The position numbers and the translations under genes were made by a program. A DNA stretch of 64,000 nt from positions 185,444 through 249,443 of the forward strand of contig NZ_KQ948925.1 of assembly GCF_001514235.1 (NCBI RefSeq), given 5' to 3'. This DNA is from Streptomyces caeruleatus (lineage in GTDB: Bacteria; Actinomycetota; Actinomycetes; Streptomycetales; Streptomycetaceae). Of the stretch, positions 42,818-50,852 are shown piece by piece. Under the pieces are notes generated by a model, which worked only from the letters and a program-made list of their open reading frames with translations, was not told the DNA's origin and made no database searches. Positions within the stretch are counted from its first letter, which is position 1. Every line of letters starts with the position of its first letter.

Positions 42818-44020
42818 TCAGGCGGGCGCCCCGCCGGACACCGGCTCGGCTCGCGACCCGGACGGCACGGTCCCGTCCCAGTCAGCGCCCGTCATGATCG
42901 CCTGCCGCCACTGCCGGATCGCCTTCGGCGGCATCCCGACGGCGAGCGCCCCGGTCACCCGGTCGCCGCGGCGGTAGGCGGCCACGAACCGGCCCTCCGC
43001 GAGGTCGCCCGCCACCACGGCGACCTCGTCGTGGCCGCGCAGGAAGCCGTACGCCTGGATCTTCATGTCGTACTGGTCGGACCAGAAGTACGGCACCGGC
43101 GCGAACGGCTTGCGCGCCTCGGGGTCGAGCAGGTTGCGGGCCGCTGCCATGCCCTGCTCGGCGGCGTTGGTGCGGTGCTCGATCCGCATCGACTGCCCGA
43201 ACAGCGGGTTGTACCAGCGGGCCACGTCCCCGGCCGCGTACACGTTCCGTGCCGCCTCGCAGTACTCGTCGCACACCACGCCGTCGCCGACGGTGAGCCC
43301 GCTGCCGGCCAGCCACTCGGTGTTGGGCAGCGACCCGACGGCCACCAACACCTCGTCGGCTTCCACCAGTTGACCGTCGGCGAGGCGTACGCCGTCCTCG
43401 GTCACCTCGGTCACGGTGACACCGCAGCGCAGGTCCACGCCCCGATCCAGGTGAGCCCGCGTCAGCACCTCGCCGACCTCGGTGCCGACGGCGTGGGCCA
43501 GCGGCACCGGTGCCGGTTCGAGGAGCGTGACCTCGCAGCCGAGCCGCCAGGCCACGGAGGCGGCCTCGGCCCCGAGGAACCCGGCGCCGACCACGACCAG
43601 TCGCCTGCCCGTCGTCAGCCGGTCCCGCAGCCGCAGGGCGTCGTCCAGGGTGCGCAGCACATGCGCGCCCTCGCCGGGCAGCCGACGCGGACGCACCCCG
43701 GTAGCGAGGATCAGCCCGTCGTACGGCACCGTCGAGCCGTCGGCCAAACGCACCGTGCGCTCGGTGAGTTCGAGGCCCGTGGCGGCCACGCCGAGGCGCA
43801 GGTCGAGGTCGAGTCCGGCCAGGTCGTCGGGGGTGCGCAGCGCCAGCCGCGCGGGCTCCCACTCGGCGGCCAGCAGTTGCTTGGACAGCGGCGGGCGGTC
43901 GTAGGGAGCGAGGGGTTCGTCGCCGACGAGGGTGAGGGTGCCGTCGAAGCCCTCGCGGCGGAGGGTCTCGGCCGCCGCGAGCCCGGCGGCCGAGGCACCC
44001 ACCACCGCGATGCGCCTCAC
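42818..44020 (-). CDS. NAD(P)H:ferredoxin reductase (FAD, P450 redox partner)
   Basis: A 400-residue putidaredoxin-reductase-type flavoprotein passing electrons from NAD(P)H to the ferredoxin encoded just upstream. Two dinucleotide folds: FAD site IAVVGASAAGLAAAETLRREG, NAD site LVVVGAGFLGAEAASVAWRLG; the second FAD motif is NVYAAGDVARW. The C-terminal domain reads PYFWSDQYDMKIQAYGFL, as in oxygenase-coupled reductases. The GTG start at 44020 overlaps the ferredoxin stop (GTGA), giving translational coupling. It is the last gene of the P450 operon. Confidence 0.93.
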   Translation of the reverse strand: MRRIAVVGASAAGLAAAETLRREGFDGTLTLVGDEPLAPYDRPPLSKQLLAAEWEPARLALRTPDDLAGLDLDLRLGVAATGLELTERTVRLADGSTVPYDGLILATGVRPRRLPGEGAHVLRTLDDALRLRDRLTTGRRLVVVGAGFLGAEAASVAWRLGCEVTLLEPAPVPLAHAVGTEVGEVLTRAHLDRGVDLRCGVTVTEVTEDGVRLADGQLVEADEVLVAVGSLPNTEWLAGSGLTVGDGVVCDEYCEAARNVYAAGDVARWYNPLFGQSMRIEHRTNAAEQGMAAARNLLDPEARKPFAPVPYFWSDQYDMKIQAYGFLRGHDEVAVVAGDLAEGRFVAAYRRGDRVTGALAVGMPPKAIRQWRQAIMTGADWDGTVPSGSRAEPVSGGAPA

Positions 44021-44211
44021 TGGTCGACCAGCCGGATCGCGGCGGCCGGGCAGACCGCGACGGCTTCCCTGACGTCGTCGAGTCGGTCCTCGCCGACCTG
44101 CTCCTCCAGCAGGATCGCGATGCCGTCGTCGTCCTGGTCGAAGACGTCCATCGCGGCGAGGACGCACTGTCCTGACGCGACGCACTTGTCGGCTTCCAGT
44201 TCCACCTTCAT
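44017..44211 (-). CDS. [3Fe-4S] ferredoxin of the P450 operon
   Basis: A 64-residue ferredoxin. Cys10, Cys16 and Cys54 (ADKCVASGQCV and AVAVCPAAA) with Ala where a fourth ligand would be indicate a single [3Fe-4S] cluster, as in the SuaB/SoyB ferredoxins that feed CYP105 enzymes. It lies 62 bp downstream of the P450 and overlaps the reductase start, so the three form one electron-transfer unit. Confidence 0.93.
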   Translation of the reverse strand: MKVELEADKCVASGQCVLAAMDVFDQDDDGIAILLEEQVGEDRLDDVREAVAVCPAAAIRLVDQ

Positions 44212-44273
44212 GGCCGGATTCCCTTCTTCATGCATGGGGTTGGTCGTGTGCGCGGGTGCGGGGGAGCCGACGG

Positions 44274-45506
44274 TCACCAGGAGACGGGCAGTTCGTGGAC
44301 GCCGTAGATGAACGCGTCGTTCTTGAAGCGGACGTCCTCCATCGGGGCGGCCAGTTTCAGTGTCGGGATGCGCTTGTAGAGGGTGCCGTAGACGACCTGG
44401 AGCTCCATGCGGGCCAGCGGCTGGCCCAGGCACTGGTGGACGCCGAAGCCGAAGGCGACGTGGCGGCGGGCGTCGCGGGTGAGGTCGAGGCGGTCGGGGT
44501 CGGCGAAGACCTCGGGGTCGCGGTTGCCGATCTCGTTGACCATGATGACGCCCTCACCGGCCTTGATGACCTGGCCCGCGATCTCGATGTCCTCGGTCAC
44601 CGCGCGGCGCCGGCCCAGGTGGGTGATGTGCAGATAGCGCAGGAGTTCCTCGACGGCGCCGGCGACGAACTTCGGGTCGTCGCTCTCGCGCAGCAGCTTG
44701 AACTGGTCGGGGTGGCGGAGCAGGGCCAGGGTGCCGAGCGCGATCATGTTCGCGGTGGTCTCGTGGCCCGCGATCAGCAGGAGCAGCGCCATCTCCGTGG
44801 CCTGTCCGTGGTCCAGTTCACCGGCGGTGACACGGCCCGCGAGGCTCGACAGCAGGTCGTCCTTCGGCTCCGCGATCCGCTTGCCCAGGAGTGCGGCGAG
44901 GTAGCCCGCGACCTCACGGCTCGCCGCGCCCCGTTCCTCGGGCGTGGCGGTCGTACGGACCATGGTCTTGGTGTTCTCCTGGAACAGCTCGTGGTCGTCG
45001 TACGGCACGCCCAGCAGTTCGCAGATGACCAGCGACGGGATCGGCAGGGCGAACGCGTCCACCAGGTCCACGGGGGCGGGGCCGGCCAGCATGTCGTCGA
45101 TCAGGCCGTCCACGATGCGCTGTACGGCGGGGCGCAGTGCCTCGACCTTCTTGACGGCGAACGGGCCCGTCACCATCCGGCGCAGCCGGGCGTGTTCGGG
45201 GTCGTCCATCATGATGAAGCTCAGCTTGCCCTCGCCGGCCTGGGGGCTGGCCTTGGTCGGATAGCCGGGCTGGTCGGTGTCAGCGCTGACGCGCGGGTCG
45301 CCCAGCAGGGCCCGCTGCTCGGCGTAGCGGGTGACGAGCCAGGACTCGCTGCCGTCCCACAACCGCACCTTGGCCAGGGGCCCTTGGCCCTGGAGTTCCT
45401 TGAGCGCGGGCGGCGGGTCGAAGGGGCAGCGGGACTCCCTGGGCATCGGGAACTCCGGGACGGCGTCCGGGGCTTGGTGCGCGGGACCGGTCAGGGTGTC
45501 GGCCAT
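44274..45506 (-). CDS. Cytochrome P450, CYP105-like
   Basis: A 410-residue class I P450 monooxygenase. I-helix LLLLIAGHETTAN, K-helix EELLRYLHITHLGRRRA (ExxR) and heme loop FGFGVHQCLGQPLAR with Cys359 as the iron ligand. The N-terminal EFPMPRESRCPFDPPPALKEL and the closely linked 3Fe-4S ferredoxin resemble the CYP105 family, which oxidises xenobiotics and antibiotic precursors. GAGGAG six bases before the ATG fixes the start. A near-perfect 25-bp palindrome lies about 100 bp upstream and may control the operon. Confidence 0.92.
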   Translation of the reverse strand: MADTLTGPAHQAPDAVPEFPMPRESRCPFDPPPALKELQGQGPLAKVRLWDGSESWLVTRYAEQRALLGDPRVSADTDQPGYPTKASPQAGEGKLSFIMMDDPEHARLRRMVTGPFAVKKVEALRPAVQRIVDGLIDDMLAGPAPVDLVDAFALPIPSLVICELLGVPYDDHELFQENTKTMVRTTATPEERGAASREVAGYLAALLGKRIAEPKDDLLSSLAGRVTAGELDHGQATEMALLLLIAGHETTANMIALGTLALLRHPDQFKLLRESDDPKFVAGAVEELLRYLHITHLGRRRAVTEDIEIAGQVIKAGEGVIMVNEIGNRDPEVFADPDRLDLTRDARRHVAFGFGVHQCLGQPLARMELQVVYGTLYKRIPTLKLAAPMEDVRFKNDAFIYGVHELPVSW

Positions 45507-45608
45507 GGTTCTCCTCGGGCGTGGGGGGCTCCGGGCGGGGTGGAGCGCCGGGACAAGGGGTCGAGGCCTCGATGAGCACATGCAAACAGAGGGGTCTGAC
45601 GCGAGCCG

Positions 45609-45633
45609 GTCAGTTTCCTGACAGGAGACTGAC
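45609..45633. promoter_or_regulatory. 25-bp near-perfect palindrome upstream of the P450 operon
   Basis: GTCAGTTTCCTG and CAGGAGACTGAC flank a central A; only one position breaks the symmetry. It lies between the end of the response-regulator gene and the start of the P450 gene. There is no T-run, so it looks more like a repressor operator than a terminator. The arm length suits a TetR- or GntR-type dimer. Confidence 0.55.
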
Positions 45634-45660
45634 GTGGCCCGGATCACATCTCCGTGGGCG

Positions 45661-46437
45661 TCAGGAACCGATGTCGGGCCGGCCCAGCCAGTAGCCGAAG
45701 CCCCGGCGTGTGTGGATCAGGGCCGGCACCTCCGGGGCGCCCCGACCCCCGTCGTCGCGGTCCACCTTGCGGCGCAGCCTGGACACGAGCTGCTCGATCG
45801 CGTTGTCGCCGCGGTGGTCGCCCCAGACGTAGCGGCCGATCTGCTCCTTCGACAGGACTCGGTGCGCGTTGACCAGGAGTTGGCGCAGCAGCCGGTACTC
45901 CGCGGGCGTGAGGTCGAGCGGCCGTGTCCCGCGTCGTGCCCGGCACACCGTGTCGTCCAGGACGAGGTCGGCGTACCGCAGGGGGTTGCCGCGGGGCGGG
46001 CCGGTGCGGGTGCCGCGCAGCAGCACCTGGATCCTGGCGAGGACTTCGGCCACCCGGAACGGCTTGGTGACGTAGTCCCGCTCTCCCGGGCCGAGTTCGG
46101 GCACGAGCCGGTGCAGGGAGTCGTATCCGCTGAGGAGGAGGACGGGTGGGCGATACGGGAGCGTGGGCCGGTGCTCCCGGCTGAAGAGCGGCATGTCCGG
46201 GACGTCGGTGTCGAAGACGACCAGGTCGAAGCGCCCCGCCGCGACCCGTGTCAGCGCATCCACGCCGGTGGCGCTGAGGCTGATCCGGTAGCCGGCCAAC
46301 TCCAGGGTGGTCGAGAGCAGTTCGGCGAGGTCGGGCTCGCCGGCGACGATCAGGACGTGCTGGCCGGCGCCGCGTGCGAGGGCGGGCCGGTCCCGGGTGT
46401 CGTCGTCCACGGGCGGGGCGGGCCGCCGGAGGCTCAT
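45661..46437 (-). CDS. Atypical OmpR-family response regulator
   Basis: A 258-residue protein with a receiver domain (~25-140) and a winged-helix output domain (~150-250; PLDLTPAEYRLLRQLLVNAH, then NAIEQLVSRLRRKVD). In the receiver the usual acidic pair after strand 1 is lost (VLIVAGEPD in place of VDDE), while a candidate phosphoryl Asp (VVFDTDVPDM), Ser (LLLSGYD) and Lys (DYVTKPF) remain. Phosphorylation is therefore doubtful. No histidine kinase adjoins it. It has GGAG upstream of ATG 46437. It precedes the P450 operon on the same strand and may regulate it. Confidence 0.83.
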   Translation of the reverse strand: MSLRRPAPPVDDDTRDRPALARGAGQHVLIVAGEPDLAELLSTTLELAGYRISLSATGVDALTRVAAGRFDLVVFDTDVPDMPLFSREHRPTLPYRPPVLLLSGYDSLHRLVPELGPGERDYVTKPFRVAEVLARIQVLLRGTRTGPPRGNPLRYADLVLDDTVCRARRGTRPLDLTPAEYRLLRQLLVNAHRVLSKEQIGRYVWGDHRGDNAIEQLVSRLRRKVDRDDGGRGAPEVPALIHTRRGFGYWLGRPDIGS

Positions 46438-46546
46438 AACCGGCTCCGTGCGTCGCCGCGGCGGGCGCGGCCGGGAGTCGCTGTCACGGTCGTACTCCTT
46501 GGGGCGTGTGGGGGCGTCGTCTCGGGGGGCCGTTTCCTGCGGGGCG

Positions 46547-47197
46547 TCAGCGGCCCGGCGTGACCGGGGCCAGCCACATGCCGACGACCGCGTCGGCTAG
46601 GCCGGTGGCGGCGTCGCCCCAGGTGGACCGTGGGGTGGGGGTGTGCTCGGCGAGGGCGCGCTCGCGCTCGGCGGCCACGTGGACGATGAGGTGGCGGACC
46701 ATCTCACCGCGTTCGGCGCTCACCTCGGGCGGGAGGTCGGGCAGACATCGGTTCAGGCCCTCGATGATCGTCTGGAGGGACGGGGAGGTGAGGGCCTCCT
46801 CGACCATGATCCGGTGCAGTGCAGGATCGGAGACGACCTGGGCGCAGAACCGGGCGTACCAGGTGGGGCTGCCGAGCGCCGCGAGGTGTACGAGAACCGG
46901 GCGGACCAGGCAGTCCACCCAGCCGCGCACGTCGTCGGGGTCCGTCAGCTCCGCGAGCTGGCGGGCGCGGAGGTCCTCGATGGGTGTGGCGTGCTTGCGG
47001 ACGATGGCGCGGACCAGGTCGGCCTTGGTGCCGAAGTGGTAGCCGACCGCGGTGTTGTTGCCCTGGCCGGCGGCCTCGCTGACCTGACGGTTGGACACCG
47101 AGTGGACGCCGTGTTCGGCGAAGAGCCGCTCGGCCGCGGTCAGCAGCAGTTCCCGGGTCGCGTTGACCTGTTCCTCGCGCAGCGTCCTGCCTGCCAT
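46547..47197 (-). CDS. TetR-family transcriptional regulator
   Basis: A 216-residue one-component repressor. N-terminal helix-turn-helix: LLLTAAERLFAEHGVHSVSNRQVSEAAG, with YHFGTKADLVRAIVRKH. The ligand domain is all-helical and unassigned. I place the start at ATG 47197 (MAGRTLREEQ); ten more residues are possible upstream. It is divergent from the sensor kinase gene, and the shared region has AT-rich dyads at 47270-47291 that may be its operator. Confidence 0.87.
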   Translation of the reverse strand: MAGRTLREEQVNATRELLLTAAERLFAEHGVHSVSNRQVSEAAGQGNNTAVGYHFGTKADLVRAIVRKHATPIEDLRARQLAELTDPDDVRGWVDCLVRPVLVHLAALGSPTWYARFCAQVVSDPALHRIMVEEALTSPSLQTIIEGLNRCLPDLPPEVSAERGEMVRHLIVHVAAERERALAEHTPTPRSTWGDAATGLADAVVGMWLAPVTPGR

Positions 47198-47269
47198 GAT
47201 CACCACCGCACCGGGACTTCGCAGCACCGCGGAGGCCAGTCCCTAGAGCCGTCCGCGGGTTCACAGACC

Positions 47270-47291
47270 TACAATCTAAGTCAATTGATTG
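47270..47291. promoter_or_regulatory. AT-rich dyad and -10 box between TetR and kinase genes
   Basis: TACAAT (47270-47275) is a near-consensus -10 on the plus strand, without a clear -35. It merges with CAATC (47272-47276) and GATTG (47287-47291), 5-bp arms around a 10-bp spacer, and a TCAATTGA palindrome at 47281-47288. The layout fits an operator overlapping the kinase promoter. Confidence 0.45.
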
Positions 47292-47335
47292 AAAAACGCG
47301 GTCCAGCCATGAGGGGGACGAGTGAAGGGGTCGGC

Positions 47336-48604
47336 ATGGTGGAGCGGGCTACACCGAAGCCCCGGGTGCCCGCACCCCCGCGCCCGGCGCCCGGCTCACC
47401 TGGCGTGAGGGACATGCGGGCGACGATGCGGCAGGCCGGACGCGCCACGGTCCATCTGACCGTGGCCGCGGCGATGGCCTTCGGGATGTACCTCTTCGTC
47501 ACCGTGCTGCTGATCACCGCCGTCGGGACGCTCGCGGTGGTCGGCGCCTGGCTGCTGCCCGAGACGGTGCTGCTCGTCCGGCGGATCGCGGGAGCGAAGC
47601 GGCGTCTGACCACCGCCTGGACGGGCCGGGAGATCCCGGAGGCCTACCAGGCCGTCGAGGGTTCGCTGACCGAACGCCTGCGGACGGCCGTACGCGACCC
47701 CGGCACCCTCACCGATCTGCGCTGGATGGCCGCCTACTACGTCTACGGCGCGCTGCTCCTCCTCGCCCTCCCGCTGTGGCCGGTCGGGCTCGTCGTCGAC
47801 GGCGTCGGGTGCGGGCTGCCGCGCGGGCGGGCCGTGGTCCTGCCGTGGATCGTCCGCTTGGCGGACCTGGAGGCCGGCTGGTCGACGTCGCTGCTCAGGC
47901 CGTCACCGAAGGCGCTGCTGGCCGCCCGGGTCGAACAGCTGACCGCGACCCGGGCCGACGCCATCGCCGCGCACGGCGCGGAGCTGCGCCGTATCGAACG
48001 GGACCTGCACGACGGCGCGCAGGCCCGGCTGGTGGCGCTGTCCATGCGGATCGGGCTCGCCAAGCGCGCCTACGACCACGATCCGGACGCCGCGCGCAGA
48101 CTCCTGGACGACGCCCAGGACCAGGCCGAGCAGGCGCTGACCGAACTACGCCACGTGGTCCGCGGCATCCATCCTCCGATCCTCACCGACCGCGGGCTGG
48201 TCGGCGCGGTCCGTGCGCTGGCCGCTGGATGGGGGTCCCCCCGCTCGAACGAAGCCGAGAGTAGGGGAGGGCTGCGGGTGACCGTGGACGTGGAGGGCCT
48301 GAACGACGAGGGCCCGAGGGCACCGGCGGCGGTGGAGGCGGCCGGCTACTTCGCCGTGGCCGAGGCCCTCACCAACGCCGCCAGACACAGCGGCTCCCCC
48401 ACGGCCTCGATCCGCCTCGCCCGCACCCGGCGCGGCCTCCGGGTCGTCGTGACCGACCAGGGCCACGGCGGGGCCGACGAGTCGGGCGGCTCCGGTCTTC
48501 TCGGGGTACGGCGGCGGGTCGCCGCGCTCGACGGCGACCTGCGGGTGACCAGCCCGGCCGGCGGGCCGACGGTGGTCGAGGTGGAGCTGCCTTGCGTGTG
48601 GTGA
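47336..48604 (+). CDS. Membrane sensor histidine kinase (NarX/DesK-like) with an in-frame repeat insertion
   Basis: A 422-residue kinase. Membrane segments are near residues 40-85 (AFGMYLFVTVLLITAVGTLA) and 125-150. The HisKA_3 domain contains RRIERDLHDGAQARLVAL with phospho-acceptor His225, and the HATPase domain has AVAEALTNAARHSGSP and GGSGLLGVRRRVAALDG. Between them, residues ~298-311 (WGSPRSNEAESRGG) are encoded by a 42-bp Streptomyces palindromic repeat inserted in frame. The start is ATG 47336 behind GAAGGGG; ATG 47309 is an alternative. It pairs with the regulator at 48770. Confidence 0.88.
   Translation: MVERATPKPRVPAPPRPAPGSPGVRDMRATMRQAGRATVHLTVAAAMAFGMYLFVTVLLITAVGTLAVVGAWLLPETVLLVRRIAGAKRRLTTAWTGREIPEAYQAVEGSLTERLRTAVRDPGTLTDLRWMAAYYVYGALLLLALPLWPVGLVVDGVGCGLPRGRAVVLPWIVRLADLEAGWSTSLLRPSPKALLAARVEQLTATRADAIAAHGAELRRIERDLHDGAQARLVALSMRIGLAKRAYDHDPDAARRLLDDAQDQAEQALTELRHVVRGIHPPILTDRGLVGAVRALAAGWGSPRSNEAESRGGLRVTVDVEGLNDEGPRAPAAVEAAGYFAVAEALTNAARHSGSPTASIRLARTRRGLRVVVTDQGHGGADESGGSGLLGVRRRVAALDGDLRVTSPAGGPTVVEVELPCVW
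48229..48270 (+). repeat. Streptomyces palindromic repeat inside the kinase gene
   Basis: The 42-bp element starts GGGGGTCCCCCCGCTCGAAC and ends GAAGCCGAGAGTAGGGGAGG. It folds as nested stems: GGGGG/CCCCC, CTCG/CGAG and CCCC/GGGG. I recognise this motif as a frequent dispersed repeat of Streptomyces intergenic DNA. Here it lies in a coding region, and its length (14 codons) keeps the frame. Confidence 0.7.
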
Positions 48605-48769
48605 GCCGGCCCCGGGACGTTCAGGTGTCGTGCTCCGGGAGGACCTGACCGGCGGCGCATACTGCGTGGCGAGTACCCGTGACAGTCGGCAGGCGCACGA
48701 CGACGTCGGGAGTCCGAGCGGGCAAGCTGGGCGCCGTCCCATGTTCCGGAACCGGAAGAAACGCCATCC

Positions 48770-49447
48770 ATGACCATCCGCGTACTGCTCGCCGACGACC
48801 AGGCCCTGCTGCGGGCCACCTTCCGGATCCTGATCGACTCGTGCCCGGACATGGAGGTGGTCGGCGAGGCCACCGACGGTACCGAGGCCGTCGACCTCGC
48901 CCGGGCCCACCGCCCCGACCTGGTGCTGATGGACATCCGTATGCCCGGCGCCGACGGACTGGCCGCGACGTCCGCGATCTGCGCCGACCCGGATCTCACG
49001 GCGGTGCGGGTGCTGATCCTCACGACGTTCGAGATCGACGAGTACGTGGCACAGGCACTGCGGGCCGGGGCGAGCGGCTTCCTCGGCAAGGACGTCACGG
49101 CGGACGTGCTGCTGGACGGGATCCGGACCGTCGCGGCCGGCGACTCGCTCCTCTCCCCCACCGCCACCCGCACGCTCATCACCCGGTTCCTGGCCTCCCC
49201 CGCCGAGAGCTCCCAGTCGGCGGCGCCCGAGCACCTCGCCGCCCTCACCGCACGCGAGCGGGAAGTCATGGCCTGGGTGGCCGAGGGGCACTCCAACGAG
49301 GAGATCGCCGAGAAGCTCTTCGTCAGCCCGCTGACCGTGCGCACCCACGTCCACCGCGCCATGACGAAGCTGGGCGCCCGCGACCGTGCCCAACTCGTCG
49401 TGATGGCCTATCAGTCGGGGCTGGTGCGGGCCGTACCGCCGCACTAG
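48770..49447 (+). CDS. NarL/FixJ-family response regulator
   Basis: A 225-residue regulator with receiver (acidic pair Asp9/Asp10, phospho-acceptor Asp55 in LVLMDIRMPGADG, Lys in FLGKDV) and a LuxR-type helix-turn-helix (LTAREREVMAWVAEGHSNEE and VSPLTVRTHVHRAMTKLGAR). It follows the kinase by 165 bp and is its likely partner. Its stop codon TAG is completed by the first bases of the 165-bp hairpin element, so the element sits exactly at the gene's end. Confidence 0.92.
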   Translation: MTIRVLLADDQALLRATFRILIDSCPDMEVVGEATDGTEAVDLARAHRPDLVLMDIRMPGADGLAATSAICADPDLTAVRVLILTTFEIDEYVAQALRAGASGFLGKDVTADVLLDGIRTVAAGDSLLSPTATRTLITRFLASPAESSQSAAPEHLAALTAREREVMAWVAEGHSNEEIAEKLFVSPLTVRTHVHRAMTKLGARDRAQLVVMAYQSGLVRAVPPH

Positions 49448-49610
49448 GGGGTGTTTTGAAAGTCCCGTGCGGTGCCCGCGGTGTCCGGTGCGTGCCCTCG
49501 GCGTGCCGGACGAAGGCCCTCGTAGCGGAGCTACTTGGGTCTTTGGCCGGTGCGGCGAGGGTGCGTGCCGGGCGCCGCGGGTGCTGTGCGGGACTTTCAA
49601 AACACCCCCT
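49446..49610. mobile_element. 165-bp MITE-like inverted repeat
   Basis: The whole segment is one imperfect inverted repeat centred on 49528. The termini AGGGGGTGTTTTGAAAGTCC and GGACTTTCAAAACACCCCCT are perfect complements, and the centre is GTAGC-GGA-GCTAC. It has no coding capacity, which fits a miniature inverted-repeat transposable element mobilised in trans. Four-base flanks CTAG and CTGG may be a target duplication with one change. As it directly follows the response-regulator gene, its transcript would also form a strong hairpin and could end transcription. Confidence 0.75.
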
Positions 49611-49695
49611 GGGGCCAGTGAGGTCCGGGCCGCCGTTCAGGGGAAAACGGCGGCCGGGGCGCGTGGCGGCGGGCCGGGGCGTCGACAACTGACCC

Positions 49696-50676
49696 GTGAG
49701 CCTGCCGCTGATCCCTCCGATGCTCGCCACGCCCGGCACGCTGCCGCCCGCAGCGCAGGACGCGCGCTGGGCGTACGAGACCAAGCAGGACGGCCAGCGC
49801 GCGGTGGTCTACCTCGAAGGGGACGGCACCCTGCTGTTGCGCGCCCGTTCCGGCGAGGACATCACGGCCGCCTATCCCGAACTGCGGCCGCTCGGCGACG
49901 CGCTCGGCACCACGCCCGCCGTCCTGGACGGCGAGATCCTGGCGCTGGACGACGAGGGACGCGCCGACTTCCAGTTGCTCCAGTCACGGATGGGGCTCGC
50001 GCACGCCCCCGCGCGGGCCGCCCGGATGGCCGCCCAGACCCCCGTGCACCTGGTGCTCTTCGACGTACTGCACCTGGCCGGCCACCCCCTCCTCAAGACC
50101 TCCTATGCCCGGCGGCGCGCACGACTGGAGGAGCTGGGCCTGGGCGGGCCGTTCTGGTCGACGCCGGCCGCGCTCGTCGGACACGGCGCCGAGGCGCTGC
50201 GGGCGACCCGCGAGCACGGGCTGGAGGGGCTGGTGTGCAAGCGGCTGGACTCGGTGTACGAGCCCGGGGTGCGCTCCCGCGCCTGGATCAAGATCCGGAA
50301 CATGCTCAGTGAGGACGTGATCGTCGGCGGCTGGCTGCCCGGCAAGGGACGGCTCACCGGTCTGCCGGGCGCCCTGCTGGTCGGGCAGTACGCGGCCGGA
50401 CGGCGGCTGCGCTACGTCGGCGGCGTGGGCACCGGCTGGAGCGCGGCCGAACGGACCGAGCTGGCCGAACTGTTGCGGGCCTGCGCGAGCGAGGTGTGCC
50501 CCTTCGATCCGGTGCCCCAGGTCGCGGGTGCGCGCTGGGTGCTGCCCCTCCTGGTCGGCGAGGTGCGCTTCAGCGTCCGCACCCGCTCCGGCATGCTGCG
50601 CCAGCCGTCCTGGCTGCGTCTGAGGCCCGACCTCGCCCCGGAGGACTCGGCGGCCTTCCTTCCCGACGACAGCTGA
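49696..50676 (+). CDS. ATP-dependent DNA ligase (LigC/LigD ligase-domain type)
   Basis: A 326-residue minimal ligase. Adenylation motif I is YETKQDGQRA, with the AMP-accepting Lys in KxDG. Other nucleotidyltransferase motifs are VLDGEILALDD (III/IIIa), EGLVCKRLDSVYEPG (IV) and SRAWIKIRN (V). The C-terminal OB fold contains VGGVGTGWSAAERTEL. Such stand-alone ligases act in end-joining repair, and with the 3'-phosphoesterase protein at 35689 it covers two of the three LigD modules. The start is GTG at 49696. Confidence 0.92.
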   Translation: MSLPLIPPMLATPGTLPPAAQDARWAYETKQDGQRAVVYLEGDGTLLLRARSGEDITAAYPELRPLGDALGTTPAVLDGEILALDDEGRADFQLLQSRMGLAHAPARAARMAAQTPVHLVLFDVLHLAGHPLLKTSYARRRARLEELGLGGPFWSTPAALVGHGAEALRATREHGLEGLVCKRLDSVYEPGVRSRAWIKIRNMLSEDVIVGGWLPGKGRLTGLPGALLVGQYAAGRRLRYVGGVGTGWSAAERTELAELLRACASEVCPFDPVPQVAGARWVLPLLVGEVRFSVRTRSGMLRQPSWLRLRPDLAPEDSAAFLPDDS

Positions 50677-50732
50677 CCTGCGGATCCGGACCGCACACGG
50701 GTCGGGGCGGCAACTGTTGCCCTGCTCTTCAC

Positions 50733-50756
50733 CATTGATACGCCCATTGATACGCC
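50733..50756 (+). repeat. Perfect 12-bp tandem duplication upstream of the NPP1 gene
   Basis: CATTGATACGCC occurs twice in direct succession, 97 bp before the NPP1-like start. The AT-rich unit stands out in this DNA and could be a regulator site. Confidence 0.5.
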
Positions 50757-50852
50757 CGTGGCTCTTGGCGCGTAAGTGAAAACCGGGGATCCTGAACTGC
50801 CTTTCCCCCCACAGCCGTTGTTGGGCTGCGCCCGGACCCCCGAGGAGACGCA

